In this document: positions 51,050 through 57,322 of the stretch, piece after piece
How the letters are laid out: each line of letters starts with the position of its first letter
How positions within the stretch are numbered: the first letter of the stretch is position 1
DNA from: Phycisphaerae bacterium
GTDB taxonomy: Bacteria > Planctomycetota > Phycisphaerae > SM23-33
Assembly: GCA_003551645.1 (NCBI GenBank)
Contig: PUND01000043.1
Location: 1 to 57,322 of the forward strand
DNA length: 57,322 nucleotides
Reading direction: 5' to 3'
Position numbers and translations under genes: made by a program
Notes under the pieces: generated by a model
What the model was told of the DNA's origin: nothing
Seen by the model: only the letters and a program-made list of their open reading frames with translations
Databases searched by the model: none

Positions 51050-52225
51050 ATGGCCGACATATCAAACATCAAGCCGCGTATCCTGATGGGCCCCGGCCCG
51101 AGCAATGTTCACCCGCGTGTGCTCAAGGCGATGTCGCACACGTGCGTCGGGCACTTGGATGCGCAGTTTCTGGAAGTCCTCAACGACATCCGCAACATGC
51201 TCCGGCAGGTGTTCAGGACCCGCAACAACCTGACGCTGGCGGTCAGCGGAACCGGCTCGGCCGGCATGGAGGCATGCGTGGTGAACCTCGTGGAGCCGGG
51301 CGACCGCGTGCTGATATGCGTCGCCGGCGTCTTCGGCTCGCGGATGGCCGACGTCGCCGAACGCGCCGGCGCGGATGTTACCACCATCGAGGTCCCCTGG
51401 GGCCGGGTCTTCAGCCCGGAACAGGTGGCCGAGGCGATTGAGCGGTCCGGTCCGTTCAAGCTCGTTGGGATAGTCCACGCTGAGACATCGACCGGCGCCG
51501 CCCAGCCGATAAAACCGATCGGCGAAGTCGTCCGCCAAGCCGGCTCACTGCTGCTTGTGGACACGGTTACCAGCTTGGGCGGCATGGAGGTGAATGTGGA
51601 CGGCTGGGGCATCGACGCCTGCTACAGCGGCACGCAGAAGTGCCTGTCGTGCCCGCCGGGCCTCGCGCCGGTAACGTTCAGCTCCGCCGCCGAGAAGGTC
51701 ATCAGCGAGCGGAAGACCAAGGTCCGAAGCTGGTACCTGGACATGAACATGGTCCGCCAGTACTGGGGATCGGAACGGCTGTATCACCACACCGCGCCGG
51801 TGAACATGAACTACGCGCTGCACGAGGCGCTGCGTCTGGTGCTGGGCGAAGACCTGGAGAAACGCTGGAACCGGCACGCCCTGCATCATAAGGCCCTCAA
51901 GGCGGGCCTGGAGGCGATGGGCCTGCGATACCTCACCGACCCGGAACACCAACTGCCGATGCTCAACGCGGTCGAGGCGCCGGAGGGCGTCGATGAGGCC
52001 GCCGTCCGCAAGCGGCTGATGGACGACCACTCCATCGAGTTCGGCGGCGGGCTGGGCGATTTCAAAGGCCGGGCGTGGCGAATCGGGTTGATGGGCGAGT
52101 CCGCGACGCGAAAGAACGTGGAAACGGCCCTGGGAGCGCTGGCAAAGGTGCTGTCCGAGCAGGTGGCGGGCATCTGGGCCGACAAGGCCGTCGAGGCCGC
52201 CAAGGACGTCTACAGTAAAAGGTAA
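51050..52225 (+). CDS. Class V aminotransferase (serine-pyruvate/alanine-glyoxylate type)
   Basis: Protein of 391 residues. The N-terminus [45 protein letters not shown] and [15 protein letters not shown] fit the family, and the PLP Lys is K197 in [14 protein letters not shown]. The C-terminal [20 protein letters not shown] is typical. Serine-glyoxylate, alanine-glyoxylate and serine-pyruvate activities share this family, so the substrate is open. AGGAGTT stands before the ATG. Confidence 0.93.
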   Translation: MADISNIKPRILMGPGPSNVHPRVLKAMSHTCVGHLDAQFLEVLNDIRNMLRQVFRTRNNLTLAVSGTGSAGMEACVVNLVEPGDRVLICVAGVFGSRMADVAERAGADVTTIEVPWGRVFSPEQVAEAIERSGPFKLVGIVHAETSTGAAQPIKPIGEVVRQAGSLLLVDTVTSLGGMEVNVDGWGIDACYSGTQKCLSCPPGLAPVTFSSAAEKVISERKTKVRSWYLDMNMVRQYWGSERLYHHTAPVNMNYALHEALRLVLGEDLEKRWNRHALHHKALKAGLEAMGLRYLTDPEHQLPMLNAVEAPEGVDEAAVRKRLMDDHSIEFGGGLGDFKGRAWRIGLMGESATRKNVETALGALAKVLSEQVAGIWADKAVEAAKDVYSKR

Positions 52226-52283
52226 GGCCCGCGAAAGAGCTTGACGCAAGCCCGGCAAATGCGGTACTGATGGTCACAGAGCC

Positions 52284-52374
52284 GGAGAGGTGGCTGAGTG
52301 GCTGAAAGCGACGGTTTGCTAAACCGTTGTACCGGGTCAAACCGGTACCGCGGGTTCGAATCCCGCCCTCTCCG
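52284..52374 (+). tRNA. tRNA-Ser (anticodon GCU)
   Basis: Acceptor stem GGAGAGG/CCTCTCC, D arm TGGCTGAGTGGCTGAAAGCG, anticodon stem-loop ACGGTTTGCTAAACCGT with anticodon GCT (reads AGC/AGU), long variable arm (TGTACCGGGTCAAACCGGTACC) as in serine tRNAs, and T arm CGGGTTCGAATCCCG. Directly beside the integrase module, so its 3' end is the likely attachment site. Confidence 0.95.
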
Positions 52375-52588
52375 TTGCAAAAGAGCCGGCGTTTGTAAGG
52401 CCCGATAAAAACAGGCCTTGCGACATGTCGGCATTTTTGTGCGCCGGAGTTGTCCCGGTTTTGTCCCGGTTTGGCGACTCGCCGCTGAGGCGCGTTTGGC
52501 CTGCCGCCTGGGATGCCGCTGCCGCCATGAGCACCATAGCGGCGGCGACTGCCTTGCTGGTTGTGACTTTTACTTTTCTTTTACGCAT
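52337..52588 (-). CDS. Small exported protein ending inside the tRNA-Ser gene
   Basis: Protein of 83 residues with AGGAG 9 bases before the ATG, in line after the integrase (18-base gap). The N-terminus MRKRKVKVTTSKAVAAAMVL MAAAASQAAG looks like a signal peptide. The last dozen residues (ATERAGFEPAVPV) are read from the antisense strand of the tRNA-Ser 3' part, as happens when an element's end gene is completed by the host tRNA at the attachment site. No function recognised; the ORF could be fortuitous, but the ribosome site is strong. Confidence 0.5.
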   Translation of the reverse strand: MRKRKVKVTTSKAVAAAMVLMAAAASQAAGQTRLSGESPNRDKTGTTPAHKNADMSQGLFLSGLTNAGSFATERAGFEPAVPV

Positions 52589-52606
52589 GATCTATATCTC
52601 CTGAAT

Positions 52607-53734
52607 TCAAGAGGCCCTGCCTACCAGGGCCTCGGTTGTGTTGGTTTCCGCCGTCTCACCGAACGGCACAGCTTCCATGAACGCCTGCGATTCTTCCGGG
52701 CTGAGGTGGTAGTATCGTTGACGGACGCTGCCGTCGGCGTGGTTGAGCCAGATGTCCACCGCCCGTTCGGGGACACCGCTGTTGACGGTGAAGCTTTTGA
52801 AAAAATGCCGCAGATCGTGCAGCGTGAAGCCCGTTATACCCGCCCGCTCCGCGGCCGCCTTGAAGTACTCGTTGAGACGTTTGGCGTTGATGGGCCTGCC
52901 GCCTTCGGGGTATTTCCGCGAAGGACGGGCGGTGAAAAGCAGCTCGTGATCCTTGTCCTCCCGCCTCGCTTCCTGAAGCACGGCCAGGAGGCGGGAGTGG
53001 ATGGGCAGCTTGTACTGCTGCCGCTTCTTGACGTCGCGGACGGTCAGCCAGCCGCCTTCAAGGTCAACATCGCGACGCTCGAGAACCTGCAGCGAGCTGA
53101 CCCGCATGCCCGTAAACGCCAGTGTCGCGAGCATCCTGAACTGCCGCTCGCTGCACTGCCGCAGGATGGCGTTGACCTGTTCCAGCGACAGTGCCGGCCT
53201 GCTGATCAGCCTTGGTTTGTTCAGCCGGTAGTCGGCGACCGGGTTCGTCGCCAACAACCCACGACGCTTCGCCCATTTGAATAGCTGCTTTATCCCCACG
53301 CTTTCGTGATAGACGGTCGCCGGAGCACAGTCCCGGCTCCGCTCGGCGCGATACTGATCAAGCAACGAGACACCGACGGCGTCAAGGCGTCGAACCCGAC
53401 GCGACTCGGCGAATTCGACAAACCGCTCCAGCTCGCCCCTGTAGCGAGTGACCGTCCTGTCCGCCCTGTCCTCGGTCCGGAGGAACTCGAGGTACCTGTC
53501 AACTCCCTCGCGGAGTCTCACACGCTTCGGCGCCTGATAGGTACCGCCGGCAAGCTCTGCGGCAAGCCGAGTCGCACGCTCTGTGGCCACCTTCTTATTC
53601 GAGGTGCCCAAGCTCTTTCGCCTGTGCGAGTCGCTGTGCTGAAACTCCGCCGTCCATGTGCCCTTCTTGCCACGTCGATAAATTTTCACTCGGTCGCCGA
53701 TGGAGACCCTATGTTCGTCATCTGTGTCATTCAT
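52607..53734 (-). CDS. Tyrosine recombinase/integrase
   Basis: Protein of 375 residues. The N-terminal part includes a DNA-binding domain and SAM-like core (RYLEFLRTEDRADRTVTRYR GELERFVEFAE). Catalytic residues of the tyrosine recombinase family: R211 in FTGMRVSSLQ, H306xxR309 in LHDLRHFF, H332 in WLNHADGS, and the nucleophile at Y341/Y342 in RQRYYHL. Intact, so it is probably active. Oriented toward the tRNA-Ser, as in elements integrated at tRNA genes. Overlaps the stop of the HTH gene by 8 bases. Confidence 0.93.
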   Translation of the reverse strand: MNDTDDEHRVSIGDRVKIYRRGKKGTWTAEFQHSDSHRRKSLGTSNKKVATERATRLAAELAGGTYQAPKRVRLREGVDRYLEFLRTEDRADRTVTRYRGELERFVEFAESRRVRRLDAVGVSLLDQYRAERSRDCAPATVYHESVGIKQLFKWAKRRGLLATNPVADYRLNKPRLISRPALSLEQVNAILRQCSERQFRMLATLAFTGMRVSSLQVLERRDVDLEGGWLTVRDVKKRQQYKLPIHSRLLAVLQEARREDKDHELLFTARPSRKYPEGGRPINAKRLNEYFKAAAERAGITGFTLHDLRHFFKSFTVNSGVPERAVDIWLNHADGSVRQRYYHLSPEESQAFMEAVPFGETAETNTTEALVGRAS

Positions 53735-53996
53735 TGGTCTTGCTCCAGTCCGGGCCGTTGAAAACGAGGTCCACGGCCTTGTTCAACCAGATCAGCACAT
53801 GCTTGCCTCGCTTGCGCATGGCGCCGTCGAGACGGCCCTTGCTGATCCACTCATAAATGGTGCTGATAGACAGCCCCAGCAGCTCCGCCAGGTCCTTCGG
53901 CCCGCCTATCGGTGATGGCAGGTCCTCCAGACCTTTGGAGATTTCGGCGTCTGTCAGCTTTTTTCGTTTAGTTCCCAAAACTTCTCTTACCCTCAT
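53727..53996 (-). CDS. Excisionase-type helix-turn-helix protein
   Basis: Protein of 89 residues from the ATG at 53996. The HTH is SPIGGPKDLAELLGLSISTI YEWISKGRLDGAMRKRGKHV, the HTH_17/excisionase pattern (WI.KG.....G....). Such proteins bind attachment sites or act as directionality factors for tyrosine recombinases. Its stop overlaps the integrase start. The start is uncertain, since there is no clear ribosome site. Confidence 0.8.
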   Translation of the reverse strand: MRVREVLGTKRKKLTDAEISKGLEDLPSPIGGPKDLAELLGLSISTIYEWISKGRLDGAMRKRGKHVLIWLNKAVDLVFNGPDWSKTNE

Positions 53997-54045
53997 ATCT
54001 AAGTAGGCATGACCTCGCAAAAAAGAGAGGCCACGCGCCTGGTAT

Positions 54046-54579
54046 TCACCTCATATCCAATCGCCGCCGCAACAGGCCGGTCTCGATGCGGCTGATCACT
54101 ATCGGCCGATAGCCCTTTTCTGCGGACTGGCCTGAGCCGAGGTCCGTCCACGGCAAACCAATTTTCGGCAGACTGCCGGACCGAACGCCGCTCTTGCGGC
54201 CGGCACGGAGACACTCGCCGTCGCCAATCTCCAGCTCCAGATCCTCGGCCCCTTCAAAAAGCGGGTAAAGTCGTAGCGAATAGTCCGTGCCGTGCGGGTT
54301 TGGCGTCGCCCAGTCGGCCAGCAGCCGCAGAGCACGTTCCAGTGCCTCTCGGCCCAGGTTAGCCTTCCGCAACGACGCCGCCAGGGCCAGCAAGTAGGCG
54401 AAGTACTTGGAGAACGTCCGGGGCACGCCCCGACGAGGAGCGTGCATATCCTTAAACCAAGGGATGGCCGCACCGAGCAGGTCGTAATCGACTACGTAAC
54501 GAAGGGCCCGCGGCTGTATGCCTGTCCGCTCGGCTATCTGGTCGATATCCAGCATTGTGGATGATTTTTCGGCTGTCAT
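54046..54579 (-). CDS. MerR-like HTH regulator of the element
   Basis: Protein of 177 residues from the ATG at 54579 (GGAGATAA before it). The N-terminal MLDIDQIAERTGIQPRALRY VVDYDLL is a MerR-like winged helix (IAERTGIQPRALRYV). The remainder is helical and of unknown fold (LAALAASLRKANLGREALER ALRLLADWA). It is transcribed from the promoter at 54618-54646 and is likely to control the repeated operator-like sites there. No cofactor site is evident. Confidence 0.7.
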   Translation of the reverse strand: MTAEKSSTMLDIDQIAERTGIQPRALRYVVDYDLLGAAIPWFKDMHAPRRGVPRTFSKYFAYLLALAASLRKANLGREALERALRLLADWATPNPHGTDYSLRLYPLFEGAEDLELEIGDGECLRAGRKSGVRSGSLPKIGLPWTDLGSGQSAEKGYRPIVISRIETGLLRRRLDMR

Positions 54580-54615
54580 TTTATCTCCATACTCATGTCG
54601 GCATCTCATCTACAT

Positions 54616-54695
54616 CTACTATATCACATAATGCGTGCCCGGTCAAGTCCAACAATTGACGACCAGAATACAACAGGTCATACGTGATATAGTAG
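54616..54695. promoter_or_regulatory. Pair of inverted 12-base sites in the element switch region
   Basis: CTACTATATCAC (54616-54627) and its perfect complement GTGATATAGTAG (54684-54695). The first overlaps a -10 box. Related TACTATATCG occurs near 54776 and CTATAGTATA near 54803. Candidate operators. Confidence 0.6.
54618..54646 (-). promoter_or_regulatory. Sigma70-type promoter for the MerR-like gene
   Basis: On the minus strand TTGACC (54641-54646), 17-base spacer, TATAGT (54618-54623). Confidence 0.7.
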
Positions 54696-54806
54696 CATAC
54701 ATATAAATCTCTTACAGGTGCTACCGCTCCGTTGATGGTCATAGCTGCCGGGTTGTCTGCGGCCGTGTGTGTCATACTATATCGCCATATCCATTACGAC
54801 ATCTAT

Positions 54807-54835
54807 AGTATAACCTACCATCGGGTCCAGGTCAA
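54807..54835 (-). promoter_or_regulatory. Second sigma70-type promoter in the switch region
   Basis: On the minus strand TTGACC (54830-54835), 17-base spacer, TATACT (54807-54812). Its -10 overlaps the dyad CTATAGTATA. It would read leftwards into the region of the first promoter. Confidence 0.6.
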
Positions 54836-54850
54836 GTCAAGCGGTTCTGC

Positions 54851-55027
54851 TTACCTGTTAGACTCCCCCCGGCCGGAGGCGGAACGCTTGTCGAGCCAGT
54901 CCCAGGCCAGCAACCACCCTACCAGATAGGCAAGCTCCTCTCGGCGACGGCTGTAATCGGAATCGCCTCCGGCTTCACCTTCAGGCCCGGCGGGGTGGTT
55001 TTGGTCGTTGGTGGTCTTGTCGGTCAT
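54851..55027 (-). CDS. Small protein of the integrative element
   Basis: Protein of 58 residues from the ATG at 55027; AAAGGAAC before it decides the start (the longer track start at 55183 runs against the gene order). Sequence MTDKTTNDQNHPAGPEGEAG GDSDYSRRREELAYLVGWLL AWDWLDKRSASGRGESNR: an acidic, disordered N-terminus and a helical amphipathic end. No family recognised. It lies between the coiled-coil gene and the switch region. Confidence 0.6.
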   Translation of the reverse strand: MTDKTTNDQNHPAGPEGEAGGDSDYSRRREELAYLVGWLLAWDWLDKRSASGRGESNR

Positions 55028-55142
55028 GTCATGTTCCTTTCGGTATCGTGTAATGCCGCCTTTCGGCGGTATGTGAAGGAAGCCGAACCTGCTCCGGCTT
55101 CGACCGGCAGCGTGATTGTCATTTCGGTCTTCGGCTTTCCCG

Positions 55143-55535
55143 TCATTGGTGATGCTCGTCGGTCCGACCGGCCGGCAGGTCATGAATGTTTGGCCGGTGC
55201 TCTCTGGGCTGGAGGCGAAGCTGTACGCTCTGGCGTGTCTCGGCGATGGAGGAGAGCTTCTTGTCGCCGACGATGCGTCTGGCGGCCGTGACCGAAACGC
55301 TCACGCATTCCAAAAACTCCTTGGCCGAGACCAGGCGCCTCAGGTCGGCCGGGACGACCTCCAGCCGGTTCTGGGTTATCAGCTGCGCATCGAAGTGCTC
55401 GCTGGTGGCCCGCGTCATGCCGTGCTCGGACATCTGGGCACGGACCGACCTGGCCAGGGCATCCTCCTGCTGCTGAAGTTCCTGGCGACGGCCGCGAAGC
55501 CGGCCCAGGCGTTCGATCTGTTCGGTCAGGTTCAT
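55143..55535 (-). CDS. Coiled-coil protein of the integrative element
   Basis: Protein of 130 residues from the ATG at 55535 (AAAGGAGC upstream). It starts MNLTEQIERLGRLRGRRQEL QQQEDALARSVRAQMSEHGM, a coiled coil, then a compact region (HFDAQLITQNRLEVVPADLR RLVSAKEFLECVSVSVTAAR). Such small proteins are common in phages and plasmids as hypothetical genes. Function unknown; probably the most upstream gene of the operon seen here. Confidence 0.65.
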   Translation of the reverse strand: MNLTEQIERLGRLRGRRQELQQQEDALARSVRAQMSEHGMTRATSEHFDAQLITQNRLEVVPADLRRLVSAKEFLECVSVSVTAARRIVGDKKLSSIAETRQSVQLRLQPREHRPNIHDLPAGRTDEHHQ

Positions 55536-56259
55536 CGCAAAGCTCCTTTCTGTGGGTTCAGGGGTAAAGGTGTCAGCAGGCCCGCCCGACGCGGACGGAC
55601 CTTTCATTCAGGGGTCATTCGGTGCCGGCCTGACTGGCGACCGGCGGGAACGAGACGGTGATGCGAACGCCGAAGAGGCCCGTTGAGTACCGGGCGATGA
55701 CTAACCACCCTTCATATTGTTATAGCGTGTTTTGGGCGGCAATTAAGCGGCAGGTGGAGGCCACGACGCTCCGGGCCGCTGGGACTCTCGAGCTTGCCTC
55801 GAAAAGCTGAGCGCGGGCCAAGGTGGAATCGCATCCGGGTAGGATCGGCCTGCCAGGCCTCGTAAGGAGGCGATTCGCCGTTGCAGGAGCAGCGACGATT
55901 CATGGCGGAATTCGGGGCCAGGGCGGTTTGGACGAAGCCCCGCCAGAGCAATGCGATCGGGGAACCGGCCAGGCACTTAGACCCCGATCTCGGTCAGTTC
56001 CCGCTGGCCCCATCGCTCTGGTTGCGCATGCACGTGTCTATCTGCAGGATCTCACGCAGGGACGTGAATTCCATATGACCCGAGCCGACAAACAGGACCG
56101 AATGTCCTTTGTGGCGGCGGCATGCCTGTGGCGCGGACCGGGCACTGAGCGGGTGGACTTCTCCCTCCATAATCGAACGCTTCCGCCCTTAGCATGATTA
56201 TCGCTGTCGCCGGTCACGGGTTTTCGACGAGAGCATTCTCCTGGGCATGTGTGAGAGCA
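55536..56259. other. Region without a convincing gene
   Basis: Over 700 bases separate the element operon from the gene at 56260. Frames in both directions are short and none has a persuasive start, ribosome site or motif. A TTG-initiated 65-residue frame at 55881-56078 follows AAGGAGG but resembles no family. It may include the unseen end of the integrative element or a decayed gene. Confidence 0.5.
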
Positions 56260-56664
56260 ATGTCAGCGTACGAGTCAATAGCGGCTGAGCCGAGGTTGAT
56301 GAGCTTCTACTGCGGGTGGATCGGCCAGCGGATATGCGTCCGTCTCCACCAGGCGGTCCTCGACGGCGATGCGAGCATGTGGCGGGATGCGTGTCGGGAG
56401 TTTGACCGCCTCCTTGTCCTGCTCGACCACCGGCAAAAACAAAACGAGACCGCATTGCCCGAACCGGCAGTCACAGACCTGGCCGAGCTTCTCGAGCTGC
56501 TCTGTGAAGATGGCGGCTGGTGGTCAGGCGCAGAGGCGGCTGAGCAGCGCTACCCGGATGATGAACGTCCCTCGGACTTCGAGGATGCGATAGAGCAGGC
56601 GATCAAGGGCCAACCGTTTGTGCCGTACCTGGATGCGGATGCCCCCCAGCTTGCCTCGTCCTGA
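56260..56664 (+). CDS. Acidic hypothetical protein
   Basis: Protein of 134 residues from the ATG at 56260; the track's start at 56194 adds 22 doubtful residues. Helical and acidic: MSAYESIAAEPRLMSFYCGW IGQRICVRLHQAVLDGDASM, then FDRLLVLLDHRQKQNETALP, LLELLCEDGGWWSGAEAAEQ and EDAIEQAIKGQPFVPYLDAD. No family recognised. It could belong to the mobile element or to the host. Confidence 0.55.
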   Translation: MSAYESIAAEPRLMSFYCGWIGQRICVRLHQAVLDGDASMWRDACREFDRLLVLLDHRQKQNETALPEPAVTDLAELLELLCEDGGWWSGAEAAEQRYPDDERPSDFEDAIEQAIKGQPFVPYLDADAPQLASS

Positions 56665-56740
56665 AAGTCCTGAGCGAAGCTGTTCATCCGCTAGCAGTGC
56701 GGTTTATACTCTGCCTGTGCATTCACGCGGTCCCTCAGAT

Positions 56741-56761
56741 GGCCCGGTGTAGCTCCGGGCC
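56741..56761. terminator. Hairpin between converging genes
   Basis: GGCCCGG-TGTAGCT-CCGGGCC, a perfect 7-base stem downstream of the acidic protein gene and downstream of the converging oxidase-like gene. Probable terminator. Confidence 0.6.
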
Positions 56762-56806
56762 GGCTCATTCCTTCGAAACACTTAGTGAATGTACTAACCG
56801 CCACGT

Positions 56807-57196
56807 TTACTTTCCCTGGCCGTCTCCAACCAGTGGGCGAACGCCGTCAATCCGGAAATGAACAAGGTATCTGGCTTCGCTGCTGCCGTTGCAATCCTGT
56901 GCCGAGGGCCTTCGGCGAAGGGCCTCAATCTTCTCGGCGTCGGTCTCTTCGGCGACCTTCGTCAGGTACAACCGCTTGCCCTGATAGCCCTGGCCTGCCT
57001 CGATGAACAGGTAGGCCGCATGAGGATTGGACTGCAGGTTCCTGTGGCTCAGGCGGTCGGCCATGATAAAGGCCAGTGTCTGTTCATCCACGAAGTGTGG
57101 TCTGGCATAGACGGCGACATCGACCTCGCCGGAGCCGCTGGCGGTAGCCAGTATTCCCGTTCCGCTGGTGTTCTCAAAATACTCTTGAAGCTCCAT
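56807..57196 (-). CDS. Pyridoxamine 5'-phosphate oxidase-like flavin protein
   Basis: Protein of 129 residues from the ATG at 57196 (GGGAGAGATGAG upstream). Split-barrel fold: MELQEYFENTSGTGILATAS GSGEVDVAVYARPHFVDEQT, AFIMADRLSHRNLQSNPHAA YLFIEAGQGYQGKRLYLTKV. The middle is the FMN-binding pattern of short PNPOx-like proteins. The length fits this subfamily rather than true PdxH. The substrate is unknown; many members bind FMN, F420 or haem. Confidence 0.85.
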   Translation of the reverse strand: MELQEYFENTSGTGILATASGSGEVDVAVYARPHFVDEQTLAFIMADRLSHRNLQSNPHAAYLFIEAGQGYQGKRLYLTKVAEETDAEKIEALRRRPSAQDCNGSSEARYLVHFRIDGVRPLVGDGQGK

Positions 57197-57267
57197 CTCA
57201 TCTCTCCCTGTCCAGGCCCGACGCATTGTATCTTGACCATACTTTGAGTTTGATTGCGTTCGTGTGG

Positions 57268-57313
57268 CGGTTCCCCGAAGCCCTCATAAGAGGGCTGGGG
57301 CTTCGGGGAACCG
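57268..57313. terminator. Strong hairpin at the right edge
   Basis: CGGTTCCCCGAAGCCC (57268-57283) pairs perfectly over 16 bases with GGGCTTCGGGGAACCG (57298-57313). It is upstream of the oxidase-like gene, so it may terminate a gene lying right of the window. Confidence 0.65.
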
Positions 57314-57322
57314 GCGGCGGCG

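Larger units (their letters stand above)
52284..55535. mobile_element. tRNA-Ser-linked integrative element (right end undetermined)
   Basis: An integrase pointing towards the tRNA, an excisionase-type HTH gene overlapping it, a regulator, an AT-rich switch region and two further small genes, all on the minus strand with short or overlapping junctions. The other attachment site is not visible. The element may extend past 55535. Confidence 0.65.

Noticed and set aside
54593-54775. 60-aa minus frame in the element switch region
   Set aside because: No ribosome site and it covers the operator-like repeats and promoter.
55881-56078. 65-aa frame starting TTG after AAGGAGG
   Set aside because: Only the ribosome-like site supports it; the sequence resembles no family and competes with other short frames.
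52337-57322. Search for a second copy of the tRNA-Ser 3' end as attachment site
   Set aside because: No direct repeat of the T-arm/acceptor sequence was found by eye within the window, so the element's right end is left open.
1-57322. CRISPR array
   Set aside because: No regularly spaced repeats of 25-40 bases; the repeats found are palindromic or short tandem units.

Overview
The window looks like chromosomal DNA of a GC-rich Planctomycetota bacterium, probably Phycisphaerae-like. The clues are two secreted proteins ending in PEP-CTERM sorting signals, two pseudopilin-type proteins starting with the motif [24 protein letters not shown], many short lipoproteins, a P-type ATPase, and host genes interleaved with short palindromic repeats. 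The taxonomic call is inference; no rRNA is present.

Layout. 1-2959: the 5' part of purB (runs off the left edge), three tandem DUF4870 membrane proteins and a two-gene membrane operon (DUF2752-like plus a 45-aa protein). 3335-17337: a phage-type virion gene module, all on the plus strand (portal, scaffold-like protein, SU10-like major capsid protein, completion and tail-like proteins, a 704-aa LamG/TIGR03790-like protein, a hub-like protein, small lipoprotein and membrane genes). It has no terminase, integrase, long tape measure or recognisable lysin. 17331-33334: host genes: lipoproteins, P-type ATPase, HPP protein, a metal-homeostasis block (ZIP transporter, DtxR/MntR-type regulator, HemP, OprB-like porin, Fur-type regulator, His-rich protein, pseudopilin, two PEP-CTERM proteins), a UvrC-like protein, a FabZ-like dehydratase, NikR and a glycogen-binding-domain protein. 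33375-37898: a second phage-type module: S24/LexA-like repressor, a divergent switch region, an HTH protein, an ABC ATPase fused to a GNAT domain (COG2401 architecture) and the terminase large subunit. 37911-52225: host metabolism and translation: class IV aminotransferase, Nif3-like protein, rplM-rpsI, argC, argJ, a pseudopilin, a His9/Arg-Ser-rich secreted protein and a serine-pyruvate/alanine-glyoxylate type aminotransferase. 52284-55535: tRNA-Ser(GCU) with an integrase-bearing element beside it. 56260-57322: an unknown acidic protein, a pyridoxamine-phosphate-oxidase-like protein and a strong hairpin.

The most interesting point is that essential virion and packaging functions lie in two modules about 16 kb apart, separated by ordinary host genes. 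The packaging module sits behind a repressor with divergent promoters and several dyads. This could be a prophage broken by rearrangement, or a domesticated, gene-transfer-agent-like system of Planctomycetota. A second theme is a predicted metalloregulated block (DtxR-type, HemP, porin, Fur-type, His-rich secreted proteins) that could be a metal acquisition or surface-display system. Functions are assigned by reading motifs only; no database search was run.
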